64,000 nt of DNA from Haliclona indistincta (lineage: Eukaryota; Porifera; Demospongiae; Haplosclerida; Chalinidae), in the NCBI GenBank assembly GCA_964017065.1, contig OZ024791.1, positions 1,051,887 to 1,115,886 of the forward strand. The letters run 5' to 3'. Numbering within the stretch: position 1 is the stretch's first letter; each line of letters begins with the position of its first letter. The translations under genes and the position numbers were made by a program. Below, piece after piece: positions 32,279-42,154 of the stretch. The notes beneath the pieces are model-generated. The model was not told the DNA's origin, searched no databases, and saw nothing but the letters and a program-made list of their open reading frames with translations.

Positions 32279-34351
32279 TCAATTGATAAAATTTTCAGTG
32301 CTGATAGAGCTGGTTTCCATCAGTACGTGGTATATTTCACAATAGTTTTGACTGAGGGCAATTTTTAAAGCTGTCTCGAGGTAGCAGTTGACAAGAGTGG
32401 TGGAAGCTCCTGCTGAAAGTAAGAGTTCTGTAACTGTGAGATGATTAGACTGAACTGCATAGTGAAGAGCAGTATTTCCCTTCATATCTTGTTCATTGAG
32501 ATCAACCTGAGAGTCTAGTAGAATCTTGACAGCCTCAGTGTAGCCATTGTAAGCAGCAATCATCAATGCTGTGCAACCGTAAATGCTCTGGCTGTTTGGA
32601 TCAACACCAGCTGAAAGAAGAGAAGAGAGAATAGAGTGATCAGGATGTACAGATTTGACTGCACAAGCACACATCAGAGCAGTCCAACCAAAATCATTTC
32701 TGAGCTTAGGGTCAGCACCAGATTTTAGAAGATCATTCACAGCAGGTGCAATCTGTTGCTGAGAAGCAATCATCAGTGCTGTGTGACCATCTAAACCGGT
32801 AACATTGGGATCAGCTCGTGACTCAAGAAGCATTGAGATCAATTCATTGTTTTTCTTGGCACAGGCAATCATCAAAGCATTCCATCCTGTGTCGTCTAGC
32901 TCATTGATATCACTGCCGTCAGCAGCAAGCAGAGATTCTAATATTCTTGAGTGACAAAAATTATGCTTTGCACAAATTTGTAGAGTCAATTCGGTAGCAT
33001 TGGGGAGAAATTTAGAATGGATGGACTTGAGAAGTAGCTTGACAATGGCCTCGTGACTTGTCAAAGAAGCCCACATCAATGGAGTATATCCATAGTTATC
33101 TGAGATGATAGGATTTGCACCAGCCTCAAGCAAAAAATTAGCCATTATCAGAGATCCGTGAATGCAAGCAGAGGCAAGCAGTGAACAGTCACCCTCTGCT
33201 ATATAATCAGGATCAATGCCAGCAAGGAATTTACCTGCTTCAATAGACTCTATAGATGCTGCTCTCAACATAGTCTCAACCAGCTCACTTTCTCTTCCTT
33301 CATCGATCTCAAGAATAATTGTATCTCCTATACTCAAGCCAAGTACACCGATTTGTCTCATAAATTCAGTTGTTTGCTGAGCATTGGCTACTAAAAATGA
33401 TACAGCAGACTTAAGTACACACCATGTAATGCAAACACAGCCATCTTCGACTTTGATGTGAGTCAAAGAACTTGATTTTGTTCCAAAAACATGGTTTACT
33501 AGTTTCTCGAAATGTTTAATAGTAATGGCTAGACAAAATTCAGGTAGCTTAAGAATAACTTTAGGCATACTTTCTCTGATCGAAGAAGGCAAGGAAAATT
33601 TTTGAAGAACTGGGCACTCTTTTAAGAATGTTAGTTTAGTTCTTTCAGAAAAATCTTGAAGACGTTTCTTGTACTCAGCTAATTGCAACAGTAGAGGCTC
33701 TCCTATAAATCTACTGACTATGCTTTTAAGAAGACAAATATTCAGAAAACAGTAGTGACATCGAATCTGTTGAAATAGATCATCGATTGTGTTGATTTGA
33801 AAGTGCTCCATTGACTCTTCGAGCTTTTCTTCCAGAAATCTTCTAAGCTGCTTTAGAGGGATTTCTTTACTCTCTAAAGAGGACTTGATGTTGGCAACAA
33901 GAAAAGCAAACGAATCCTCGATCTCAGTAAATTCATCCTTTATGTCTTCTTCTACTATGATTACTTGTGTACAAGGTGGAGACAACGCAGTATCAATAGC
34001 CGCAACAGTAGAAATACCTGTATCAACATGGGAGCAAGAACTGAATCTCTGAATTCGTTCAGCAATCACTTTGTGCCCACATTTCTCTAGGGCACTAGCG
34101 ATCGTATCCCAGGTGGTGCTAGAGTTGTTGTTCATCCATAGGTCAAACACAGCCACCTTACATCGCTCCACTCCATGAGTCTGGAACTGATGGCATATCT
34201 TGTTCAGCTCGTGGGGCGGTAGCTCAAGATGCACTCCAAGCAAGTACCAATCTGTGACTTGGTGAAGCTCCACCAAGAGCTTAGCGACAGTGATACGACT
34301 CGACATGGATGAGAAGAGCAGGAATTCAGGGGCGAGAGTCAGACCACACAC
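32279..34351 (-). CDS. Death-domain and ankyrin-repeat protein
   Basis: Single-exon frame of 690 residues. A second Met at residue 16 (MSSRITVAKLL, 34306) is an equally plausible start. A death-fold domain lies at about 25-105 (TDWYLLGVHLELPPHELNKI ... VFDLWMNN...TWDTIASALE...VIAERIQ), with the usual six-helix spacing and a final Trp. About 135-390 is a helical region with DSFAFLVANIKSSL and CPVLQKFSLP that I cannot name. About 395-680 holds ankyrin repeats with GYTPLMWAS, GWNALMIAC, GHTALMIAS, GWTALMCAC, GCTALMIAA and GNTALHYAV. Proteins of this layout are expected to act in cytoplasmic signalling through death-domain contacts. It lies between members of the membrane-protein family. Confidence 0.88.
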   Translation of the reverse strand: MCGLTLAPEFLLFSSMSSRITVAKLLVELHQVTDWYLLGVHLELPPHELNKICHQFQTHGVERCKVAVFDLWMNNNSSTTWDTIASALEKCGHKVIAERIQRFSSCSHVDTGISTVAAIDTALSPPCTQVIIVEEDIKDEFTEIEDSFAFLVANIKSSLESKEIPLKQLRRFLEEKLEESMEHFQINTIDDLFQQIRCHYCFLNICLLKSIVSRFIGEPLLLQLAEYKKRLQDFSERTKLTFLKECPVLQKFSLPSSIRESMPKVILKLPEFCLAITIKHFEKLVNHVFGTKSSSLTHIKVEDGCVCITWCVLKSAVSFLVANAQQTTEFMRQIGVLGLSIGDTIILEIDEGRESELVETMLRAASIESIEAGKFLAGIDPDYIAEGDCSLLASACIHGSLIMANFLLEAGANPIISDNYGYTPLMWASLTSHEAIVKLLLKSIHSKFLPNATELTLQICAKHNFCHSRILESLLAADGSDINELDDTGWNALMIACAKKNNELISMLLESRADPNVTGLDGHTALMIASQQQIAPAVNDLLKSGADPKLRNDFGWTALMCACAVKSVHPDHSILSSLLSAGVDPNSQSIYGCTALMIAAYNGYTEAVKILLDSQVDLNEQDMKGNTALHYAVQSNHLTVTELLLSAGASTTLVNCYLETALKIALSQNYCEIYHVLMETSSISTENFIN

Positions 34352-35871
34352 ACAAACCCAACGGGCGTTACAGCGCTTTGCAGGTAGGTTATCAGAAGCG
34401 TCTAGCTTGTGGTTTGATACAGTTTATATAATGTACCACAACCTGTCATGTGCCAAAACAATAATGTAGCCTAAAACCTTGAGAATATTTTGTGCACCAT
34501 TCCTTGATGTGTATGTGGCTGAAGAGCCTAGATCATCTGCAGCAATAGCTACTGATACTAATGTGACTGGTAGCAGGAGCACATGAACAGAAGGAGCGTG
34601 CAACTGTAAACCGCGCGTTAGTGCCAACAAGGCCCAACAGTGTATAATTAGATTCACAGATTTGTGCTCAGAACTTCCATATTTGGAAGTTTTTGTGCTT
34701 CATTAAATATGCGTGACGTACGTTCTGTGCACGTGATACATAATAGATCTAAGTGCGGCAAGAGAGGATGGCGCGAACCCCTCGAGTCGCCCTCGACGTC
34801 TTTATCTTAGTCAGGCCAGCTCCAAGAGAAAGCTGATCATGCTGTCTCCCCGGCGGATTCGTTTACAACAAGTGAAGAACTTGCCCGTGAGGAGCGCAAT
34901 GAAAGCTGAGATGACCGTATTCGAGCTAAGCAACACCAGGCGCGCTCGCTGTCGTAAACTTACCAAGTAAACTTAATGCGCGTTAAATAGATATGACGTA
35001 CGTTCATACCTAGGTAAAGCGGAAGTACGTCATTAATATTAGTAAAGTGTTGGCACTGTACCAGGGGGCGGCGACTCTAATGTACCCGGCCTGTACTTGT
35101 GGCCGCGACCGGGATCAAAATTTTGATCGTCCAAAATCTGATCTTGATCGCTTGACTGCTGTAGATTTTCGACTTTGATCGTTTGATCTTGGTCGCGCAC
35201 GTGCGCGTTTAAGCTCCTCCCTAGCCTACTGTTAGTCTGCTGTTACACCAGTTCTAGCAAAAACATGCAAGTTAACACCAAACACCCATGCTTAGCTGTA
35301 CCATAGTAACTACCATGCGTACCTACGGCTGTGCAAAGAACAGCTGCAATGGCAAACAGGCACGCAGAGGAGCTCTAATAATATTAATAAGTAGGAGTGG
35401 CCGTTTAACCCTAGTGGGAGTGGCCTGACGAGTAGCTAGCTAGCCGCTTATACTTCCGCTGTGTACGGTCTCGTAGCATATGCACAGAGAGTCATAACTC
35501 ATTGTATAGCATTATAAACAGGTATGATTATGATTTATAAACTTATTAGAGTAGAGTTAAATTTTTGATTTTGATCAGCCCAGGAACTGTCTTGATCCTT
35601 TGATCGCCACCAACGAACCATCTTGATCCATTGATTCCAATTTGATCCCGGTCGCGGCCGCAAGTACAGGGTACATTGGAGTCGCCGCCCCCACTACGTT
35701 GCACGCTCCTTCTGTTCATGTGCTCCTGCTGGTAGTTAATGTCAAAATAGCTGTGCTGAAAGTTAAGAAAAAAAGCCTTGGAAAATATTCACTTGATATT
35801 GTTCATCTGTCTCCACAGCAAGTTTAGAAGCCTAAAGTAGCTTGCTTGGCATTGTATACCATGTATACGTG
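34352..35871. other. Intergenic region with nested inverted-repeat elements
   Basis: It contains a 629-bp MITE (35064-35692). Outside it is a second inverted pair (AGGAGCACATGAACAGAAGGAG near 34573 and its complement near 35705), suggesting one element inserted within another. No supported gene is present. Confidence 0.6.
35064..35692. mobile_element. 629-bp MITE with ~52-bp terminal inverted repeats
   Basis: The ends are GGGGGCGGCGACTC...GAGTCGCCGCCCCC. The inverted repeat extends through AATGTACCC, CTGTACTTG and GGCCGCGACCGGGATCAAA. The interior repeats GATC-rich motifs (TTGATCGTTTGATCTTG and TGATCCTTTGATCGCC). No coding region is seen. Confidence 0.85.
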
Positions 35872-36300
35872 CGAAGAAGAGCAAGAAGGGCAGCAAGAAG
35901 AAGGAGGCAGCTAAGGTGGATGATGAACTGACAGGAGAAGGGTCTGGTTTACTGGACCTAGTGGAACCACTAGAGGAACAACCGCCATTGACAACCTTCA
36001 CTACACTAGCACAAGACACTAACCTTGAACTAGTAAGTCACATAACCGTTATGTACAACTAGATGGTGACCTCTATTTGTTCTCGTAGACCTATGATATC
36101 AAGGGTGACTCAGTGCATAGTACCCGTGTGACAGTAGCTGTCGTATTCCGGTGAGTCAGTGTGTGTTGATAGCTGTGTGTATGATGGTGGTCTCTGTACT
36201 CCAGCAATCTCTCTGAGAACACACTGCTATCGATGGACTTTAATGTACTGGACTCACTCAATGTGAAACTAGAGCGCCCAGTAAGTAACACTCTCTTGTC

Positions 36301-36420
<120 letters not shown>

Positions 36421-36780
36421 CTGTCACTCACTCACCTACAGTCTGGAGTCTCCTCTCATGATGGTATACCAGTGCCATTTCAACTACCACCAGGTACACT
36501 CATAGCTACTGGGGATGGTGTGATTAACCCTTTGTGTTCCTAGGAACTGCTAATGAGTGCCAGTTCTTGTTTTATGTGAAGGAGTTCTATGTTCATCAGA
36601 AGCTGCGTGGTACTGTCACCTATATGATGAAGGTGTGTATCCTCCTCATGCTATCTGTGATGTGACATCTCTATCGTGTACAGAGCCCAGATGGTACAGC
36701 TCAGGATAAGATGGATTTCAAACTACAGATGCCATCGTCTAGTTTCATATACCCCAGTCCATGTAGCCAGTAAGCTATAC

Positions 36781-36816
<36 letters not shown>
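36781..36816. repeat. (GA)n microsatellite in AP3D1 copy B intron
   Basis: Short GA array with one AAAG interruption, in the intron 36770-36847. At the matching place in the gene at 3456-3503 only ACAGAGAGTG is present, so the array arose in the copy. Confidence 0.9.
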
Positions 36817-37372
36817 TGTGTGAGTGAGTGTCTCATTGTTCCTGTAGGGAACATTTTGCAGCACTGCTCAGTGGCGGTAGCTTGTGTGAGACCCAATCAC
36901 TCAAGGTAAGTAGCTCTCTACACACTAGACTAGGGCTGGTTCTGTTCTATGGGGCATAGCTGGCTGGTTCTGTTCTATGGGGCATAGCTCATGTGCTTTA
37001 GTCCAATCTTCAAACTGGCCGAGATCGTAGACCGCACTTAAAACCCTGACAAATTAGCTCGTGTTTGATCAGGATCCTGTCATGTGGTACATTTGAAGGA
37101 AATTACTAGTATTTTTGCTATATCTTATATTTATAATTGTATACTTATTTGTGCTATTTCTCTCTTTGCTATCAGGTTGCTCTCAAGAACACTCCTAACT
37201 TCCAGTTTGCTCTGAATGTGATCTCTCTTCGTCTTCATCTCAAGATGGTGGAGCTGATAGCAGACAGTGCCTCACTGTATGGCCGCTCTATTGCTGGTCA
37301 TCATATCTGCTTCTTGATCAAGGCACAGGTATGTTTGATTTTAAAACTGGTTTTGGGCTCATTAATAATTCA

Positions 37373-37374
<2 letters not shown>

Positions 37375-37424
<50 letters not shown>

Positions 37425-37426
37425 AG
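37375..37426 (+). repeat. (CT)n tract forming the 3' splice site of the last AP3D1 exon
   Basis: About 20 CT units lead directly into CTATCTCTCAG and the last exon at 37427. The array is the polypyrimidine tract. Confidence 0.9.
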
Positions 37427-37513
37427 GGTGATCAGCAGCTGCAGGTCAGTGCTAAAGGTAGCGACACTCGGCTGGTCTCCTCCATATTAGAAGAACTAAA
37501 GGCTCTCGTGTGA

Positions 37514-38007
37514 TAATATTATTAATGCAAAGTTGACTAGAGAACTAATTTGTGCTATAGACATTATTCATTATAGTTGTTTTTGAGTTTAATAGATGGT
37601 TCAGTGCCCAGCAATAATAATCGTAAGTAACTTGTGTGTGCTACAAAATCAAGTTACCACTTATTATGCTTGTTAGCTTGTAGCTCCCAGAATTAACCCA
37701 CTTGCTTGTCTAGATCTGATATGATGCTGTTAATTTATCGTTCCTCTGAAAACCTCTAGTCTCTAACTCTCTTCTGTGTTTTTGAAATCTTATCGTAAGA
37801 ACCGACACGTAATGATAATATTTATGAGCTGCTCAAGTTATCATGAAATTAACATAATTACAGTTACAAAAGGTATGCTTTATAAGATTTGATATAAAGA
37901 ATGTAAAAGCCAACATATCACACAACGTATAACAAATGTTGCAACATGGATATATACTAACGTTTATAATACAGGCACACAGTCATGTATTGGTTTGCTT
38001 AATACTG
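37514..38007. other. 3' flank between AP3D1 copy B and TM1; no gene
   Basis: AT-rich. About 37790-37985 is similar to 45340-45580 downstream of the NLR (shared CTTATCGTAAGAACC, AAGATTTGATATAAAG, GTTGCAACATGGATA), a trace of older duplication. Convergent 3' ends of AP3D1 copy B (+) and TM1 (-) flank it. Confidence 0.65.
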
Positions 38008-39876
38008 CTAGTGTTGATGTCGATTGTTACCGCTATTGTCACTAGCGCAGGTAGAAAATACACTAAAAATGCATGCAATGCCAGCATTCAGAAGTATTAG
38101 TGAAATCACTAAGGCAATTATAATAATTAAGCTCATGATGATAGTTATCCACACTCCAGCAATCAATAGCACAGAAACATTGAGGAGATTAACCGCTATG
38201 ACTCCTAACGCAAAGAATATCACCCAGCCTAATGTTGAGCCATGCAGCACGACGAAATTAGTCTCACCAGTCACGGGATCTGGCTCTAACACACAACAAA
38301 TGGCAAAAGCAAGAAGAAACAAGGCATAGACAATGGACAGCACTACCAGCAATGGGCTTTCGAATACATAACCATACTTGTTCACAATGCTTACGGAATG
38401 TATTTTATCATAATCACTTCTAACTTTTTCTTCTACTTTGGCACTGTCAACATCATCTGTTTTCTCTGCTTCAGCTGCCTTTTTTTCATCTTTAAAACCT
38501 TGTTCCTTGGCGACTATGACATGCAGGTAGTCAAGAAAAAATCCTATTGGATACTCCTGGACATAGTAGTAGCTATAGATCAAAAACGTAAAAATACCGG
38601 CCAAGGGGATGAAAAATCCTCCAACCATCATATACCAAAGATAAGGACTGATCCGAATCGTATTGTCAGCGAGGAAGTTCCTGTTCTCATAATACATCTT
38701 TGCTCCAATGCACACGATCATCAGTATTTGTGCCAGCATCTGCATTATCACATGAACAAAAAACCAGTAAGGATACACTCGGCCTGTTTCTGCTACTGGA
38801 CCATCCTTTCGAAGCTTCTCAATTGTACGAATGGTTGATAAGATCGCAAAAAAACGAAATACATATATGCTGAACACTTTCCAAAGAACTGACGCAGCAA
38901 ATGCAACAATGCTAAAGCCTGTAGCAACATCAATGCCATCCTCAGAACGCAAGTGAATGCTCAAAAAGACCTTGAGCATAGAACATATGGTTATCGGGTA
39001 CACAAACACCTCAATGAGGAGCAGTCGAATCAAATCTGCATATCTATTTTTGCCACAAAGCTTAAAGCAGCTATTACAAGTCCCTCCATCACGGCAACAC
39101 TTACTTGGTTCTGGTTCAATTTGAATATCAGCTTTAGCAACACAATATTTAACTGCATCAACACAGCAACAGCAGCAGTCACAGCAAGAACACCAGTCCA
39201 AGCAGCACTTGCTGGGTGTGATTTCAATTTGAGTTTCAGTATGGTTTTCATCTTTGCAACTTTTACGACAACAACGAAAGCATTTACACAAATCACGAAC
39301 CGACTTGCAATTATAAAAGCAGCCAATAATACTTGCATCTACTACGTTTAGAAATGAGGATACAAACGTGAGGCATAGGTTAACATAGTCAGCAATGTTT
39401 CTCTTATCACCTTTAATTGCAAGTAGGACGATGGTAAGAAGGAGGAGACCAATCGAGAATAACAAGTTAACATATGCGACTGTTTCCCGAAAATAATTGG
39501 AAAAAAGAGGAAACAAGAATTCTTTCATCCACTTAAATCCATCCTCTTGTGCCTTGCGGGTCGAAGGCCGTCTTTCAACTATAGGTGCAAGGCCTTTCCT
39601 TCCATTGATTCGTGAAGTGCAGATCGCGAAGCATTTTTCTCGGCACGTTTGCTCGTCTTCAATCTTCTCGGAGGCCTCGATTGCTGCCGCTTCTTTCTTT
39701 TGAAGGGATCCGATTTCAATCACAGCCATCTTGATCTCTTCAATCTCTCTATAACAAAATGTACCGCTCTCCGTCACAACGCACGCTGTTTTGTGCTGCA
39801 CATCTGCGACTACTGCGAGGCCAGCTTCCGGATCCACGACAGCAAAAGCTGCATTACTACATGTAGTCTCAGTCAT
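38008..39876 (-). CDS. Multipass membrane protein, sponge family of unknown function (TM1)
   Basis: Single-exon frame of 622 residues starting MTETTCSNAAF. The soluble N-terminus is about 130 residues. Hydrophobic spans lie near 135-160, 165-190, 285-310, 330-350, 380-405, 415-440, 515-540 and 550-610. A strikingly Cys-rich loop lies near 195-285 between the second and third spans, including WCSCCDCCCCC, RCCRKSC and two SKCC motifs; this could be palmitoylated or bind metal. The family core CIGAKMYYENR, RISPYLWYM, GGFFIPLAGIFTF and TGETNFVVL is present, and an acidic/Lys-rich segment lies near 465-500. Function unknown. The gene at 49814-51682 is identical and may be the same locus assembled twice. 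Confidence 0.82.
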   Translation of the reverse strand: MTETTCSNAAFAVVDPEAGLAVVADVQHKTACVVTESGTFCYREIEEIKMAVIEIGSLQKKEAAAIEASEKIEDEQTCREKCFAICTSRINGRKGLAPIVERRPSTRKAQEDGFKWMKEFLFPLFSNYFRETVAYVNLLFSIGLLLLTIVLLAIKGDKRNIADYVNLCLTFVSSFLNVVDASIIGCFYNCKSVRDLCKCFRCCRKSCKDENHTETQIEITPSKCCLDWCSCCDCCCCCVDAVKYCVAKADIQIEPEPSKCCRDGGTCNSCFKLCGKNRYADLIRLLLIEVFVYPITICSMLKVFLSIHLRSEDGIDVATGFSIVAFAASVLWKVFSIYVFRFFAILSTIRTIEKLRKDGPVAETGRVYPYWFFVHVIMQMLAQILMIVCIGAKMYYENRNFLADNTIRISPYLWYMMVGGFFIPLAGIFTFLIYSYYYVQEYPIGFFLDYLHVIVAKEQGFKDEKKAAEAEKTDDVDSAKVEEKVRSDYDKIHSVSIVNKYGYVFESPLLVVLSIVYALFLLAFAICCVLEPDPVTGETNFVVLHGSTLGWVIFFALGVIAVNLLNVSVLLIAGVWITIIMSLIIIIALVISLILLNAGIACIFSVFSTCASDNSGNNRHQH

Positions 39877-41253
39877 GGCACACGTTTCAGCAGTAGCTAG
39901 AACGCTTTGGTTGGTGATACTCGCTATCGCAACCTGTTCTGATTATTGCTGGTTCGAGTTTACTACGGCCATTTTATGCCGTGGAAAAGAGTGATAGCTA
40001 GCGTTTGCTCCCTGGGCGTTGCTCGTCTTTATACGTGCTGGCCGCGTGCTGGACCAAAATAACTGCGAGGTCCAAAAATTTTAACACTGAGGCAGTTTTT
40101 GCAGCAATACCCTATTATTTTGTGGCGTCACTCTTGGCTGCCCACACAGGTCCACCATGGAGAACTAGGAGATTTCCTTACTGGCTCAATCCTATATGGT
40201 TATATTCTCTGATGAAAGCTCTCGCCTATAAATCTCGGCACAAGGTGTATATCAAGAGAATCTCTCCTCTTGGGGAAAACGATATCCACAGTCAGACAAC
40301 CATATCCACATTACGAACAAGCCGCTATTATTGCAAGTATGCAGATAAAATTATATTGAATTTCATTCATGTGATCAGACATAGCAGTCCTACATTGTAA
40401 TACGTGCCAGTCTCTGTGCACAATAGGTAACCACAAAACATGCATGTGCAAAACATGCTCAAGCTATCAAAACAGGAGAGTAAGATTCCATTCATGGCAA
40501 TGTGCTAAAATCCAAGAAAACCACAGACTCAGTTGCCTATGGTTCTGTCCAGCCATTTATGATTCGCAAGACTCAGCCTACTATAAAGTGTTAAGTTATG
40601 AATAAAAAATTTCAAAACTTACACTTATTATAGTCTTGAATAATTTATTAGAGATGGACAGGACAGCTGCAAGCGAATAGAATATTGCAAGGTATAATAA
40701 GCATTTGCAGGTCAGCAAAATTTTAGAAAAATTTTTGAGTGAACAAACTGACACATGCGGTTATGTTAACCTTTTTCCACAGTGAAGAACACCCACATTG
40801 GCATCAAAAACTAGCAGAAACCTCAGACCACTATAAGTAAAGGAGGCTCACTAGAAAGCAATATATTTTTTGCCAGAGAGTTATAAGAGTTTGTGATTTA
40901 GCTGTTGCACATAACTTGCCACGAAGACCAAGCACCAACTGTTTTTCTCTCTATCTCTCGTGTAAGGTGAACTGTACTATAATATTATTTGTACTATAAT
41001 TATGAGCTGTCTCTGAAGAGGATATTACTGCCCATAACTGGTTACATCTGCCCTGGTCTCTAGGCTACCATTGTCAGGAACTGCCAGCTGTTTGCTATAA
41101 AGGAGATAAGGACAGAGTGTCTGAAATACTGTACGCTGCTGCCTGCCAGTGCCTGGATAGTGGGAAAGTTTTCAGAGTAAAAACTACACACACAGTGTTT
41201 TATTGTGTTAGTAGCTATAATTATAGTACAGTGTGTATAATGGTACCCTCCAG
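39877..41253. other. Region between TM1 start and AP3D1 copy C; no recognised gene
   Basis: It must include the TM1 promoter near 39880-40000. A plus-strand open frame at 40005-40400 (131 codons) has no recognisable domain and no codon-use support, so I do not call it. The rest is AT-rich single-copy-looking DNA, duplicated at 51683-53059. Confidence 0.55.
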
Positions 41254-41317
41254 CAATCTCTCTGAGAACACACTACTGTCAATGGACTTTAATGTACTGG
41301 TAGGGCGCCCAGTGAGC

Positions 41318-41360
<43 letters not shown>

Positions 41361-41447
41361 GGCGATCAGCAGCTGCAGGTCAGTGCTAAAGGTAGTGACG
41401 CTCGGTTGGTCTCCTCCATATTGGATGAACTAAAGGCTCTCGTGTGA
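41254..41447 (+). pseudogene. AP3D1 remnant with most exons deleted (copy C)
   Basis: One exon (41254 to about 41310, NLSENTLLSMDFNVL then GRP) carries an internal deletion removing DSLNVKLE. It runs through a donor and a (CT)n tract straight into the last exon (GDQQLQVSAKGSDARLVSS..., stop 41445-41447). The five exons between are absent. Both neighbouring (CT)n arrays of copy B are replaced by a single array here. Confidence 0.85.
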
Positions 41448-42154
41448 TATTATTACAAAGTTGACAAGAGAACTAATTTGTGCTATAGTATAGTTGGTTT
41501 TGTGTTTAATAGATGGTACATCAATCATTATAAGCAATAATTAGTAAGTAACTTGCATGTGTCCTGTAAAATCAAGACACCACTTTGCATGATTTATTAT
41601 TATGCTTATTAGCTACCAGTTAGGTTATGCTAATGTGCTGTATTTGTGAGTTAGTATAAAATACTGTCAGATTCAAACCTGCACTTTTGTATACTAATTG
41701 TATAATGTCCTTGGTATATGTAGTGTATTCCAGTTCATCAAAGACCTGTAGTGACATTGTGTGATGCTGATTAATCACGAGAAGTGTTCAGTATGTATGT
41801 GCTGGTAAGAGATTGACAGTAGCTAGTGGTATACATAATTATCATAAAGTCACTGTGAAATATTCCACAACTGTTTACCAAGCTGTAATTTGAAAGCTAT
41901 GCATTTTGTGCAATTGACATCTTCACACTCAAGTTTTGCATTCTCTTGGAGTACAGTAGTACATACAACACATCATTGTAGTCAATGATTGATAGCTGTG
42001 TTTACTACTACTAAATATAACTGTTGTTTCCAAAAAAGGAAGTACTTATTCAATCACAGCACAGTAAGTCTTCTGATAACTAGCGACCTGACCTGGGATT
42101 GTATTGTAGACTAAGACACTGCTGTGATCGAGCCTGTGACAAGTTTTCTTCACG
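41448..42154. other. NLR upstream region, no gene seen
   Basis: AT-rich sequence between AP3D1 copy C and the NLR start; it probably holds the NLR promoter. The 3' flank of copy C (ACTAATTTGTGCTATAG) is shared with copies B and D. No TATA box can be assigned with confidence. Confidence 0.5.

Noticed and set aside
38398..39351. Plus-strand open frames of 132-146 codons opposite TM1
   Set aside because: They are antisense shadows of the membrane-protein coding sequence with low-complexity hydrophobic content.
40005..40400. 131-codon plus-strand open frame, also present at 51811-52206
   Set aside because: No recognisable domain and no splice or flank support; it lies in the TM1 upstream region and is duplicated only because the whole block is.
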